Shown: positions 27,448-35,812 of the stretch, in pieces
Numbering within the stretch: the stretch's first letter is position 1
How the letters are laid out: each line of letters opens with the position of its first letter
NCBI GenBank assembly: GCA_035934995.1
Contig: DASYXI010000007.1
Coordinates: 62,001-126,000, forward strand
Length of the DNA stretch: 64,000 bases
Direction of reading: 5' to 3'
From: REEB95 sp035934995
Lineage (GTDB): Bacteria > Pseudomonadota > Alphaproteobacteria > ATCC43930 > CGMCC-115725
Made by a program: the position numbers and the translations under genes
Notes under the pieces: model-generated
Told to the model about the DNA's origin: nothing
The model's input: only the letters and a program-made list of their open reading frames with translations
Database searches by the model: none

Positions 27448-29031
27448 TCAATAACCGAGCGCCATGCCGTCTTTGCGCGGATCGGAACCGCCGGTGAGCG
27501 AGCCGTTCGCGTGGTCGATCCAAATCGCCTGCGCGCCGCCGAGCGGCTTTTCCGGCCGCACGATTTTATGACCACGTTGCGCCAGATCGTTGGCGATGTC
27601 TTCGCTGATGCCGCGCTCGAGCTGCAGCACGCCGTCGATCGCGAAGCTGCGCGGTTGCTCCGCCGCCGCCTGCGGATCGAGGCCGCGGTCGAGAATTTGC
27701 GACAGATAGTGCGCGTGACCGTTGGCCTGATAGTGCCCACCCATCACACCGAAGGGCATGATGGCGCGGCCGCCTTTCATCAACATGCCCGGAATGATCG
27801 TATGCAGCGGCCGCTTGTTGGGCGCGATGGCATTGGGATGACCGGGCACCGTGCGGAAGGTCTTGCCGCGGCTGTGCAGCAACACACCGCTCTGCGGCGC
27901 CATGATGCCGGTGCCGAATGTGTCGAACAGCGAGTTGATGAACGAGATGCAGTTGCGGTCACGATCGACGACGCAGAGATAGACCGTGTGCTTGTGCTCG
28001 GCGAATTCGAGCGATGTCGGCGTGCCGGCGCGATCCATGCGGATTGCCGCGCGCACGGCCCGTGCCCATTCTTCCGACAAGAGACGTTCGACGGGCACGT
28101 TGACCACGGCCGGATCGCCGAACACCGCATCGCGTTCGGCGTACGCGGCCTTGGCGGTTTCCGCCAACAGGTGAATCCGGTCGGCGTCGGACAGTTTGCC
28201 CTCGCCGAGATCGTAGCCCGCGAATACGCGCAGCATCATCAGCGCGGCAAGACCCTGCCCGTTCGGTGGACATTCGAACAGATCGTAGCCGCGATAGTTC
28301 GTCGAAATCGGTGAAACCCATTCCGATTTATGCGCGGCAAAATCATCGAGCGCGTGCAAGCCGCCGAGCGCATTGAGCTTAGCGACGATATCCTGCGCCA
28401 CGGGGCCTTCGTAGAATCCCTTGCGGCCGTCGCGCGCAACGCGCTTTAGCGTTGCCGCCAACGCCGGAAATTTCAGCATGTCGCCAACGCCGGGAAGCTT
28501 GCCGCTCGGCTTCAAGACCTTGACGGCATCGGCATCGTGCTCGAACTGCGCGTGCTCCAGCGCAAAGTCGAACGCAACGCGCGGCGCGAGGCGCATGCCG
28601 GTCTCGGCCAGTCGGATCGCCGGTTGCAGCAGTTCGGACCAATCCTTGGTGGCGTATTCGGCGTGCAGCGTCAGCCACGCATCGACCGCGCCGGGCACGG
28701 TGACGGCATGCGGCGAACGCGCGGTGATTGTCTTGATGCCGTGCTCGACGTACCACGACACTTGCGCCTTGCCTGGCGCGCGGCCGGATCCGTTGAGCGC
28801 TTTCGACAATCCGGCGCGCGGCGAATAAAGCACGAAGCAATCGCCGCCGAGGCCGGTCATCTGCGGCTCGGCGACGCACAGCAGCGCGGACGCCGCGATC
28901 GCCGCGTCGACGGCGTTGCCGCCGCCGCGCAGCACTTCGATCGCCGTCAGCGTCGCCAACGGATGCGACGTCGCTGCCATGGCTTCGCCGGCGATGACCG
29001 GCGATCGGCGCGGTTGGTGGAAATCGCGCAT
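27448..29031 (-). CDS. Gamma-glutamyltransferase family protein
   Basis: Ntn-fold heterodimer family that cleaves gamma-glutamyl bonds of glutathione and related amides, often with broader acylase roles. 527 residues. N-terminal VIAGEAMAATSHPLATLTAIEVLRGGGNAVDAAIA-type block (seen as HPLATLTAIEVLRGGGNAVD), MTGLGGDCFVLY, then the autoprocessing region EHKHTVYLCVVDRDRN where Thr would be the nucleophile, and GIMAPQSGVLLHSRG. No signal peptide is visible, so it may be cytoplasmic. ATG at 29031 chosen; a GTG seven codons upstream is possible. The last residues DPRKDGMALGY are typical. The divergent pcaC-like gene starts 141 bp away. Confidence 0.88.
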   Translation of the reverse strand: MRDFHQPRRSPVIAGEAMAATSHPLATLTAIEVLRGGGNAVDAAIAASALLCVAEPQMTGLGGDCFVLYSPRAGLSKALNGSGRAPGKAQVSWYVEHGIKTITARSPHAVTVPGAVDAWLTLHAEYATKDWSELLQPAIRLAETGMRLAPRVAFDFALEHAQFEHDADAVKVLKPSGKLPGVGDMLKFPALAATLKRVARDGRKGFYEGPVAQDIVAKLNALGGLHALDDFAAHKSEWVSPISTNYRGYDLFECPPNGQGLAALMMLRVFAGYDLGEGKLSDADRIHLLAETAKAAYAERDAVFGDPAVVNVPVERLLSEEWARAVRAAIRMDRAGTPTSLEFAEHKHTVYLCVVDRDRNCISFINSLFDTFGTGIMAPQSGVLLHSRGKTFRTVPGHPNAIAPNKRPLHTIIPGMLMKGGRAIMPFGVMGGHYQANGHAHYLSQILDRGLDPQAAAEQPRSFAIDGVLQLERGISEDIANDLAQRGHKIVRPEKPLGGAQAIWIDHANGSLTGGSDPRKDGMALGY

Positions 29032-29172
29032 GTCGGGGCGGATGCATGGCACCGGCGCTCGACCGGGGCAAGCAGAAAAGCGCCCACCGTGGGCGTTGTC
29101 CCGCTTGTCGCCCGGTGCGCCATTCCCTAACGTCGCGGTCCGGCGGGCTCACCAACCGGAAAGGGGATGCAC

Positions 29173-29565
29173 ATGGCCACCGACATCAACACGCCGCATT
29201 TCACCAAGGGTCTCAGCGTGCGCCGCGAGGTGCTCGGCAAGGACTATGTCGACAAATCGCTGGCCGACGCCGACGATTTCATGATGGCGTTCCAGAAGCT
29301 CACGACCGAGTGGTGTTGGGGCGAAATCTGGTCGCGGCCGGGCCTGCCGCGCAAGACACGCTCGATGCTCAATTTGGCGATGCTGTCGGCGCTTAACCGG
29401 CCGGGCGAGCTCAAGCTTCACCTCCGGGGTGCGCTCACCAACGGCGTCACCGTCGAGGAGATCAAGGAAATCTTCCTCCAGGTCGGCATCTATTGCGGTA
29501 TCCCGGCGGCGCTCGAAAGCTTCAAGACGGCGCGCGAGGTGTTCAAGGAGCTCGGCAAGGCCTAG
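29173..29565 (+). CDS. Carboxymuconolactone decarboxylase family protein (PcaC-like)
   Basis: 130 residues, the size of 4-carboxymuconolactone decarboxylase, which makes beta-ketoadipate enol-lactone in protocatechuate degradation. Motifs: LSVRREVLGKDYVDKS, WSRPGLPRKTRSMLNLAML, HLRGALTNGVTVEEIKEIFLQVGIYCGIPAA; the residues H..G.TN.GVT match the PcaC active-site helix and there is no CxxC of the AhpD branch. ATG at 29173 was preferred over 29167 because AAGGGG ends 7 nt ahead. It leads a plus-strand group with the thiolase 111 bp on, consistent with beta-ketoadipate metabolism, though family members also serve other lactones. Confidence 0.85.
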   Translation: MATDINTPHFTKGLSVRREVLGKDYVDKSLADADDFMMAFQKLTTEWCWGEIWSRPGLPRKTRSMLNLAMLSALNRPGELKLHLRGALTNGVTVEEIKEIFLQVGIYCGIPAALESFKTAREVFKELGKA

Positions 29566-29676
29566 GCCGCGGCCCAGCCATCGCGCCGATGCAAGCCGTC
29601 CCGCCGATTTCGTCGCTTGCCCGGACGCGCCGCCCTGCCTAGCTTCTGCCCTGCCGGGGGCTCGCGGAGATTGGCG

Positions 29677-30891
29677 ATGATGGATGCCTACGTCTATGAC
29701 GGCTTGCGCACGCCGATTGGCCGGCATGCCGGCGCGCTGGCGCCGGTGCGGCCCGATGATCTGCTCGCGGGCGTCATTGCCGCAATCGTCAAGCGTAACC
29801 CCTTCAAGCCGGAGCAATACGAGGACGTCGTCATCGGCTGCACCAACCAGGCGGGCGAAGACGCACGCAACGTTGCGCGGCATGCCGGACTGCTCGCCGG
29901 GTTGCCGGTTGAGACGGCCGGTCAAACGGTGAACCGGTTGTGCGGCAGCGGTCTCGCCGCCGTGCTCGATGCGTCGCGCGCGACGAGTTGTGGCCAAGGC
30001 GATCTGTTCGTCGCCGGCGGTGTCGAGAGCATGAGCCGTGCGCCGTATGTCATGTCGAAATCCGAAAGCGCCTACAGCCGTGAGACCAAGCTGTTCGATT
30101 CCACCATCGGCGCGCGCTTTCCCAATCCCAAAGTCGCGAAACAGTTCGGCCAGGACACGATGCCGGAAACCGCCGACAATATCGCGCGCGATCACGGCAT
30201 CTCGCGTGCCGACAGCGATCGCTTCGCTCTCGCCTCGCAGGAAAAATACGCCAAGGCCAAGGCGGCGGGTTTTTATACCGACGAGCTTCTTCCGGTTGCC
30301 GTTGCCACCAGCAAGAAAGGCGCCGGCGTCACCGTCGATCAGGACGAGTATCCGCGACCGAACACGACGTTCGAGCGGCTGACCGAGCTCAAGCCGCTCT
30401 TCGCCGACGGCGTCGTCACGGCCGGCAACGCCTCGGGCATCAACGACGGCGCCGCCGCGTTGCTCATCGGCTCGCGCGCGCTCGGCGAGCGCACGGGTAA
30501 GGCGCCGCGCGGACGGATCGTCTCGGGCGCGGTCGCGGGCGTACCGCCGCGTGTCATGGGTCTCGGTCCGGTGCCGGCATCGCAAAAAGCGCTCGCACGC
30601 GCCGGCCTGACGCTCAAGGACATGGACGTCATCGAGCTGAACGAGGCATTCGCGACGCAGGTGCTCGGGTGTCTCAAGCTGATGGGCCTGAAGTTCGACG
30701 ACAGCCGCGTCAATCCGAACGGCGGCGCGATCGCCATCGGCCATCCTTTGGGCGCCTCCGGCGCCAGGATAGCCTTGACCGCCCTACGCGAGCTTGAGCG
30801 GCGCGGCGGACGCTACGCGCTTGTCACCATGTGCATCGGCGTCGGCCAGGGCATCGCCGCAATCATCGAACGGCTGAACGGCAAAGCATGA
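29677..30891 (+). CDS. Thiolase (acetyl-CoA / 3-oxoadipyl-CoA acyltransferase)
   Basis: Thiolytically cleaves a beta-ketoacyl-CoA. 404 residues with all thiolase signatures: nucleophile Cys89 in NRLCGSGLAAV, GGVESMSRAPYV, NEAFA in IELNEAFATQVL, His in NPNGGAIAIGHPLGASGARI and the second Cys in TMCIGVGQG. The N-terminal DGLRTPIGRHAGALAPVRPDDL resembles PcaF/PaaJ 3-oxoadipyl-CoA thiolases, and the neighbours (PcaC-like, PcaI/J-like) support that role; a general acetyl-CoA acetyltransferase cannot be excluded. ATG at 29677 is preceded by GGAGA 6 nt upstream. Overlaps the next gene by 4 bases. Confidence 0.9.
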   Translation: MMDAYVYDGLRTPIGRHAGALAPVRPDDLLAGVIAAIVKRNPFKPEQYEDVVIGCTNQAGEDARNVARHAGLLAGLPVETAGQTVNRLCGSGLAAVLDASRATSCGQGDLFVAGGVESMSRAPYVMSKSESAYSRETKLFDSTIGARFPNPKVAKQFGQDTMPETADNIARDHGISRADSDRFALASQEKYAKAKAAGFYTDELLPVAVATSKKGAGVTVDQDEYPRPNTTFERLTELKPLFADGVVTAGNASGINDGAAALLIGSRALGERTGKAPRGRIVSGAVAGVPPRVMGLGPVPASQKALARAGLTLKDMDVIELNEAFATQVLGCLKLMGLKFDDSRVNPNGGAIAIGHPLGASGARIALTALRELERRGGRYALVTMCIGVGQGIAAIIERLNGKA

Positions 30892-31337
30892 GTCTCGCCG
30901 AAGGCGCCGCACCGTCCGACGAAACCGCGGAGAAATTGTTCAGTGCACTGAACCGCTTGCGCACCGACGGCAAAATCTCGCTGCGCTTCGACTATAAAAA
31001 GCTCACGCATCTCGACAGTCCGGTCGGTTCGGAAGCCGACGGCAATATCTGGGCTTACGGCGGCCTCGCGCTCGCCATTGCCGCTTGGTGGTTCCGCGGC
31101 TGGCAAGTGGCGGTCGGCGTCGCCGTTGCCGGCGTGCTGATCTATGGCACGCTTGGCCGCTGGTACATGCATCGCCGCATTCGCCGCCGCGTCGAAGACA
31201 AGGCGCTGACCGATTTGACGCAATGGCGCCGGCTGTGGAAGTTCGGCGGCGTTGCCTTGGTGCCTGGCGCCGGCGAGGCATGCGCGGCGCCGCAGGGCAA
31301 CTGGATGGCGCTGGTGCGCAATCTCAGTAACGGCTGA
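30888..31337 (+). CDS. Small membrane protein of unknown function
   Basis: 149 residues, not recognised. Starts MSLAEGAAPSDETAEKLF by ATGA overlap with the thiolase stop, so it is translationally coupled. N-terminal about 50 residues are polar; two adjacent hydrophobic segments (about residues 52-68, GLALAIAAWWFRG, and 71-85, VAVGVAVAGVLIYGT) form a hairpin; the rest is basic (RWYMHRRIRRRVED) then WRRLWKFGGVALV and CAAPQGNWMALVRNL at the end. Probably an inner-membrane protein with most residues cytoplasmic. Coupling to the thiolase is the only functional hint. Confidence 0.7.
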   Translation: MSLAEGAAPSDETAEKLFSALNRLRTDGKISLRFDYKKLTHLDSPVGSEADGNIWAYGGLALAIAAWWFRGWQVAVGVAVAGVLIYGTLGRWYMHRRIRRRVEDKALTDLTQWRRLWKFGGVALVPGAGEACAAPQGNWMALVRNLSNG

Positions 31338-31341
31338 CGCG

Positions 31342-32013
31342 TTAGACCGCGGGCGCCGTCAGTTTTTTCCAATCGTTCGCGAGCGTCAGTTTCGGCTCGG
31401 TCACTTTCTGCAAACCGGCAAGATCGAGCCCCTCGACCATCTCGCGCACCGCGAGGCCGTCCGGCGTCACGTCGATCACCGCCAGATTGGTATAGATGCG
31501 CTTGACGCACGCTTTGGCCGTCAGCGGATAGGTGCATGTTCGCCGGATGCGCGGTCCGCCTTCCTTGGTGGTGTGTTCGAGCAAGATACGGACTTCCTTG
31601 GCGCCGGCTGCCAAATCCATCGCGCCGCCGACACCGGGCGGCGCATGCGGGTCGTTGGTGGTCCAGTTGGCGAGATCGCCGTTCGCCGCCACTTCGAGCG
31701 CGCCCATCAACGCCAGATCGATGTGACCGCCGCGGATCATCAGGAATGCGTCGTTGTGATGGAAATAGGATCCGCCGGGCAGCAGCGTCACCAGCTGTTT
31801 GCCCGCGTTGATCAGGTCCGAGTCCTCCTGCCCTTTTTGCGGCGCCGGACCCATGCCGAGAATGCCGTTCTCGCTGTGAAAAACGATCTCGCGATCCTTC
31901 GGAACGTAATCGCCGCATAGCGTCGGCAGGCCGATGCCAAGATTGACGTAGGCGCCTTCGGGAATGTCCTGCGCCGCACGCCACGCGATCTGGCGACGAG
32001 AAAGTGGTGTCAT
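31342..32013 (-). CDS. pcaJ: 3-oxoacid (3-oxoadipate-type) CoA-transferase subunit B
   Basis: Beta subunit of class I CoA transferases, which shuttle CoA from succinyl-CoA to a beta-ketoacid. 223 residues; catalytic Glu in VFHSENGILGMGP (about residue 49), GIGLPTLCGDYV and the ALEVAANGDLANW segment are intact. Its alpha partner lies 2.2 kb upstream on the same strand (34179-34841), separated by a sigma/anti-sigma/fasciclin cassette, an unusual split since the two are normally adjacent. The pca name rests on the neighbouring PcaC- and PcaF-like genes; acetoacetate is an alternative substrate. Confidence 0.87.
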   Translation of the reverse strand: MTPLSRRQIAWRAAQDIPEGAYVNLGIGLPTLCGDYVPKDREIVFHSENGILGMGPAPQKGQEDSDLINAGKQLVTLLPGGSYFHHNDAFLMIRGGHIDLALMGALEVAANGDLANWTTNDPHAPPGVGGAMDLAAGAKEVRILLEHTTKEGGPRIRRTCTYPLTAKACVKRIYTNLAVIDVTPDGLAVREMVEGLDLAGLQKVTEPKLTLANDWKKLTAPAV

Positions 32014-32063
32014 GGCGCGATGATATTCACGTCCGCGTCGCGCGCCAACCGTCGTCGCTCGTC

Positions 32064-32750
32064 CTAAAGCGGCTGTACGCCGCCGACAAACACCACCGGT
32101 CCCGTCGGCAGCCCGGTCGGCGAACCACCCGGCGGCTCGACGCTGATCGCCAACGTCGTGCCGCTACGCACGCTTGGCGGCACTGTGGCGACACGCAAGA
32201 CGCTGTCGGCCGAGATGACGCCGAGCGGCTGCGGACGCGGCGCGCCGGGCACGATCGCCCACAGTTCGAAGGCGCGGCCGGAAGGCGGATGCTGATCGGC
32301 GATCGCGCGGATGGTCAATCCCTCGCTGCCCGTCGTTGCCAGCCAGGCGGCCTCGGTCTGCTGCGGCGGATGCAGCACAGCGACATAGCGTGTCGCCGAC
32401 GGGATCGGCGTCAGTGCGATATAGAGTGCGAGCGCAGCGGCGATGGCGGCGAAGCCCGCGGTCGCCCAACGCCACGGTTGCGGGCGGCGCCAAATCAGCG
32501 ACACTGTGCCGCGCGGGATCGCCTCGTCGAGACGCGCGGCAATAGCCTTCCAGCCGTCCGCCGGCGGTTCAGCCGGCGGCGCCAGTGCTGCCAACGGGTG
32601 GAGCTTCGTCTCCCAAAACGCGACTGCGTCGCGCAACATGGCATGATCGGCGAGCGCGGCTTCGACCTCTTGCCGGCGCGCCGGCTCGAGCAAGCCGAGG
32701 ACATACTCGCCGGCCAGGATGTCGATGTCGTCGCGCGTTTCGGGAATCAT
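32064..32750 (-). CDS. RskA-type anti-sigma factor
   Basis: Membrane anti-sigma factor that holds the ECF sigma factor encoded by the overlapping upstream gene until a periplasmic signal triggers release. 228 residues: cytoplasmic anti-sigma domain (about 5-55, DILAGEYVLGLLEP and HAMLRDAVAFWETKL), one membrane segment (about 94-115, WRWATAGFAAIAAALALYIA) and an RskA-like periplasmic domain with FELWAIVPGAPRPQPLGVI and SVEPPGGSPTGLPTGPVVF. No zinc-binding HxxxCxxC is seen, so it is a K-type and not a ZAS anti-sigma. ATG at 32750 overlaps the sigma stop by 4 bases. Confidence 0.88.
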   Translation of the reverse strand: MIPETRDDIDILAGEYVLGLLEPARRQEVEAALADHAMLRDAVAFWETKLHPLAALAPPAEPPADGWKAIAARLDEAIPRGTVSLIWRRPQPWRWATAGFAAIAAALALYIALTPIPSATRYVAVLHPPQQTEAAWLATTGSEGLTIRAIADQHPPSGRAFELWAIVPGAPRPQPLGVISADSVLRVATVPPSVRSGTTLAISVEPPGGSPTGLPTGPVVFVGGVQPL

Positions 32751-33397
32751 GATTCGAGACAACTCCGCAGCGCGAGCAGACCGCGCCGCACCCAGCTCTT
32801 GACGCTACCCAGCGGCGCGGCGAGGCGCGCCGCGATCTCGGAATGCGACAGACCGTCGACGAAGGCGAGCATCACACAACGCCGTTGGCTGTCGTCGAGC
32901 GCGCCCAAGCAGCGCCGCAGCGCACCGGCATCGGTCGCGGCGTCGATGCGCTCGATCACGTCGGGTTCCAGTGCGCGGTCGCCGAGCGCGGGATCGTCAG
33001 AGAGTATCTCGCGCCCCTGCTTGCGGACTGCATCGAGCGCGCGATAACGCACGATGCCGGTAAGCCACGCCTCGGCCGCGCCGCGCGTCGGCGAGAACGT
33101 GCGCGCGTTTCGCCACACTTGGACGAAGACCTCCTGCAAAACTTCGGCGGCGATCGCTGGCCGGCGCACGATGCGCAAGGCGATGCCGTAAAGCCGTCGC
33201 GATTCGAGTTCGTAAAGCCGCCGCAAGGCCGCCTGGTTGCCACGGCCGGCGGCTTCGATCAGGGCCGCAGCGGCCGACGAAATCGCGGGATCAGCGGACA
33301 CGGCTGGATTGCGCCTGAAAACCCATGGCTTGTCAGCACGGTGCCCGGAAACCGCCTGCCTGTCTATTCCAGCGAGGCCGCGAGCGGTGGCGCGCAC
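32747..33397 (-). CDS. ECF RNA polymerase sigma factor (SigK-like)
   Basis: Group 4 sigma factor. Region 2 is at LYELESRRLYGIALRIV and AAEVLQEVFVQVWRNA; region 4 has LDDSQRRCVMLAFVDGLSHSEIA and the helix-turn-helix LAAPLGSVKSWVRRGLLAL. Up to 216 residues from a GTG at 33397 that has GGGGGAGAT 6 nt ahead; a GTG at 33301 would give 184 residues, nearer the usual length, so the start is uncertain. It overlaps its anti-sigma gene and diverges from a fasciclin gene. The same trio (sigK-rskA with fasciclin mpt70/mpt83) is known in mycobacteria, so the fasciclin gene is a likely target. Confidence 0.88.
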   Translation of the reverse strand: MRATARGLAGIDRQAVSGHRADKPWVFRRNPAVSADPAISSAAAALIEAAGRGNQAALRRLYELESRRLYGIALRIVRRPAIAAEVLQEVFVQVWRNARTFSPTRGAAEAWLTGIVRYRALDAVRKQGREILSDDPALGDRALEPDVIERIDAATDAGALRRCLGALDDSQRRCVMLAFVDGLSHSEIAARLAAPLGSVKSWVRRGLLALRSCLES

Positions 33398-33562
33398 CGA
33401 TCAATCTCCCCCATTCAAGCCGTTATCCAGAACTACGCGCCGCGCGCGGGTTTGGATGCGGAAAACGCTCTGCATCCGATCGGCCAGTTCGACCGTAAGG
33501 CTGGATGAAGACCGCGCTGGCGGAGGACAGGCCAATGCCCGCGGCCCGATCAGGGAGACACC

Positions 33563-34117
33563 ATGAATACTCGCACGATGTTTTACGCCGCAGTGATCGC
33601 GGCCTTTGCGCTGGCCGGCACGGCCGTTGCCGCCAGCGATCCGATGGTCGGCGGCGCACCGATGTACGCCAGCAAGAACATTATCCAGAACGCCGTCAAT
33701 TCGAAGGACCACACCACGCTGGTCGCCGCCGTCAAGGCCGGCGGATTGGTCGACACGCTCGAAGGCCCGGGTCCGTTCACCGTATTCGCGCCGACCAACG
33801 AGGCCTTCGCCGCGCTGCCGGCGGGCACCGTCGATACGCTGCTGAAGCCCGAGAACAAGGCGACCCTCGACAAGGTGCTGACCTACCACGTCGTCGCCGG
33901 CAAGCTCGATTCGAAGGCGCTCGACAAGCAAATCATGGCAGGCGGCGGCCGGGCGGAACTGAAGACCGTCGAGGGCGGCACGCTCACCGTCACCGGGTCG
34001 GGCACACATCTGATGGTCAGCGACGCCAAAGGCGGCACCGCGAATGTCACGATCGCCAATGTCTATCAGAGCAACGGCGTCATCATGGTCGTCGACAAGG
34101 TGCTGATGCCGAACTAA
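33563..34117 (+). CDS. Secreted fasciclin-domain protein
   Basis: Single FAS1 domain, an extracellular adhesion-type fold. 184 residues. Signal peptide ends near residue 24 (AVAA-SDPM). The mature part has NIIQNAVNSKDHTTLVAAVKAGG, the first FAS1 motif GPFTVFAPTNEAFAALP (about residues 71-87), VLTYHVVAGKLDS, and the second motif NVYQSNGVIMVVDKVLMP. Length matches bacterial Mpt70-like proteins. The ATG has GGGAGA 4-9 nt ahead. Divergent from the sigma/anti-sigma pair and closed by a strong terminator; probably part of that regulon, as in mycobacteria. Confidence 0.92.
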   Translation: MNTRTMFYAAVIAAFALAGTAVAASDPMVGGAPMYASKNIIQNAVNSKDHTTLVAAVKAGGLVDTLEGPGPFTVFAPTNEAFAALPAGTVDTLLKPENKATLDKVLTYHVVAGKLDSKALDKQIMAGGGRAELKTVEGGTLTVTGSGTHLMVSDAKGGTANVTIANVYQSNGVIMVVDKVLMPN

Positions 34118-34137
34118 TCGGCGTCGTACCGTTGATC

Positions 34138-34177
34138 GGGCGAGCGGCAACCTCCCCCACGCCGCTCGCCCGTTTTC
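34138..34177 (+). terminator. Intrinsic terminator of the fasciclin gene
   Basis: Eleven-base arms GGGCGAGCGGC (34138-34148) and GCCGCTCGCCC (34161-34171) with a 12-nt loop, followed by GTTTTCTTC. It sits 21 bp after the fasciclin stop and directly abuts the end of the convergent CoA-transferase gene. Confidence 0.88.
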
Positions 34178-34178
34178 T

Positions 34179-34841
34179 TCAGCGAACGACCACGACGCGA
34201 TCGACGAAGATGCCAGGCGTGACGACGGTTTCGGGATCGAGCGCGCCGAGTTCGACGACCTCCGACACCTGCGCCACCGTGAGCGCCGCCGCCGCGGCCA
34301 TCACCGGATTGAAGTTCCGCGCCGACTTGCGATAGACGAGATTGCCCCAACGGTCGCCCTTGTGCGCGGCGATCAGCGCCGCATCGCCGCGGATCGGTGT
34401 TTCCAGCACGTACGATTTGCCGCCGATCTCGCGCGTCTCTTTGCCCTCGGCCAATTTTGTGCCGGCACCCGTCGGCGTATAGAAGCCACCGATCCCCGCG
34501 CCGGCGGCGCGCAAGCGTTCGCTCAACGTGCCTTGCGGCACCAGCTCGAGCTCGATCTTGCCGGCTTTGTATGCCGCCTCGAATTCGTGCGGATCGGTCG
34601 TGCGCGGATAGGAGCAGATCACCTTGCGCACGCGGCCTTCCTTGATCAGCCGAGCGATGCCCGTCTCGCCGGTACCGGCGTTGTTGGCGACGATGACGAG
34701 ATTCTTCACGCCCAAGGGCAACAGCGCCTCGGTCAAAGCGATCGGTTCGCCGACGGCGCCGAAACCGCCGCATAAGACCGTCGCACCGTCCTTGATCCCG
34801 GCCACCGCAGCGGCCAGGTCGCGCACGCGTTTGTCGATCAT
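34179..34841 (-). CDS. pcaI: 3-oxoacid (3-oxoadipate-type) CoA-transferase subunit A
   Basis: Alpha subunit partner of the PcaJ-like protein. 220 residues with the family glycine motif TVLCGGFGAVGEP, NLVIVANNAGTGETG, EFEAAYKAGKIELELVPQGTLSERLRAAGAGIGGFYTPTG (seen as LVPQGTLSERLRAAGAGIGG) and ARNFNPVMAAAA. It follows the BKACE gene with no intergenic base: the stop of that gene and this ATG are contiguous. The role as 3-oxoadipate CoA-transferase is inferred from context. Confidence 0.88.
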   Translation of the reverse strand: MIDKRVRDLAAAVAGIKDGATVLCGGFGAVGEPIALTEALLPLGVKNLVIVANNAGTGETGIARLIKEGRVRKVICSYPRTTDPHEFEAAYKAGKIELELVPQGTLSERLRAAGAGIGGFYTPTGAGTKLAEGKETREIGGKSYVLETPIRGDAALIAAHKGDRWGNLVYRKSARNFNPVMAAAAALTVAQVSEVVELGALDPETVVTPGIFVDRVVVVR

Positions 34842-35777
34842 CTAGAAATTGACCCGGTCGCCGCCCTTGAGCGCGAGCATTTCGCGCGCCTCTTTGGGCG
34901 TAGCGATTTCGAGCGACAAGTTTTCGAGGATCGCGCGGATACGCGTCACCTGCTCGGCGTTCGTCTTGGCGAGCTGTCCCTTACCGATATAAAGCGAATC
35001 CTCGAGGCCGACGCGGACATTGCCGCCCATGATCGCGCCCATGGTGATGAGCGGGAGCTGATGCCGTCCAGCCGCCAGGATCGACCAATGGTAATCGTCG
35101 CCGAAAAGCTTATCCGCGATCCGCTTCGCATGAGCGACGTTTTCCGGATCGGCGCCAACGCCGCCGAGGATGCCGAAAATCGTCTGCACGAATAGCGGCG
35201 GCTTGACCAGCTTGCGCTCGAGAAAATGGGCGAGCGTGTACAGATGGCCGATGTCGTAGCATTCGAACTCGAAACGCGTGCCGTGCCCCTCGCCGAGGTC
35301 CTTCAGGATGCGCTCGATGTCCTTGAAGGTGTTCTTGAAGATGAAATCGCGCGTCATCTCCAAATATTTCGGCTCCCACTCGTACTTGAATTCCTTGTAG
35401 CGGTTCAGCATCGGGTAGAGCCCGAAGTTCATCGAGCCCATGTTGAGCGAGCACATCTCCGGCGATGCTTGGAGCGGCGCCGCCAGGCGCTCATCCACCG
35501 TCATATTGTGGCCGCCGCCGGTGGTGATGTTCACCACGGCATCGCAGGCCTGCTTGATGCGCGGCAGGAACTGCATGAACACCGCCGGATCGGGCGTCGG
35601 CTTTCCGTCCTTTGGATCGCGTGCATGCAGATGCAGGATCGCCGCGCCGGCTTCGGCCGCGCCGATCGCCTGCTCGGCGACCTGATCCGGCGTCAGCGGC
35701 AGATGCGGACTCATGGTCGGGGTGTGGATCGACCCCGTCACCGCACACGTAATGACGACTTTGCCGCGCTTTGCCAT
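34842..35777 (-). CDS. Beta-keto acid cleavage enzyme (BKACE / Kce family, former DUF849)
   Basis: Zinc-dependent TIM-barrel enzyme that condenses a beta-keto acid with acetyl-CoA, giving acetoacetate and a new acyl-CoA. 311 residues: VVITCAVTGSIHTPTMSPHLPLTP at the start (seen as ITCAVTGSIHTPTMSPHLP), the metal histidines of AILHLHARDPKDG (about 49-51), VVNITTGGGHNMTVDERL, EFECYDIGHLYTL and MGGNVRVGLEDSLYIG. The original member cleaves 3-keto-5-aminohexanoate, but no lysine-fermentation genes are here; with PcaI-like next door, beta-ketoadipate or a similar keto acid is a better guess. ATG at 35777. Confidence 0.88.
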   Translation of the reverse strand: MAKRGKVVITCAVTGSIHTPTMSPHLPLTPDQVAEQAIGAAEAGAAILHLHARDPKDGKPTPDPAVFMQFLPRIKQACDAVVNITTGGGHNMTVDERLAAPLQASPEMCSLNMGSMNFGLYPMLNRYKEFKYEWEPKYLEMTRDFIFKNTFKDIERILKDLGEGHGTRFEFECYDIGHLYTLAHFLERKLVKPPLFVQTIFGILGGVGADPENVAHAKRIADKLFGDDYHWSILAAGRHQLPLITMGAIMGGNVRVGLEDSLYIGKGQLAKTNAEQVTRIRAILENLSLEIATPKEAREMLALKGGDRVNF

Positions 35778-35812
35778 CGCCCCTCCCGTTCCGACCGCCG
35801 CCTTCAGTGCGG

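Noticed and set aside
33398..33562. ECF-type promoter for the fasciclin gene
   Set aside because: A GGAAAAC is present at 33460-33466, but no matching -10 at the right spacing could be chosen with confidence.
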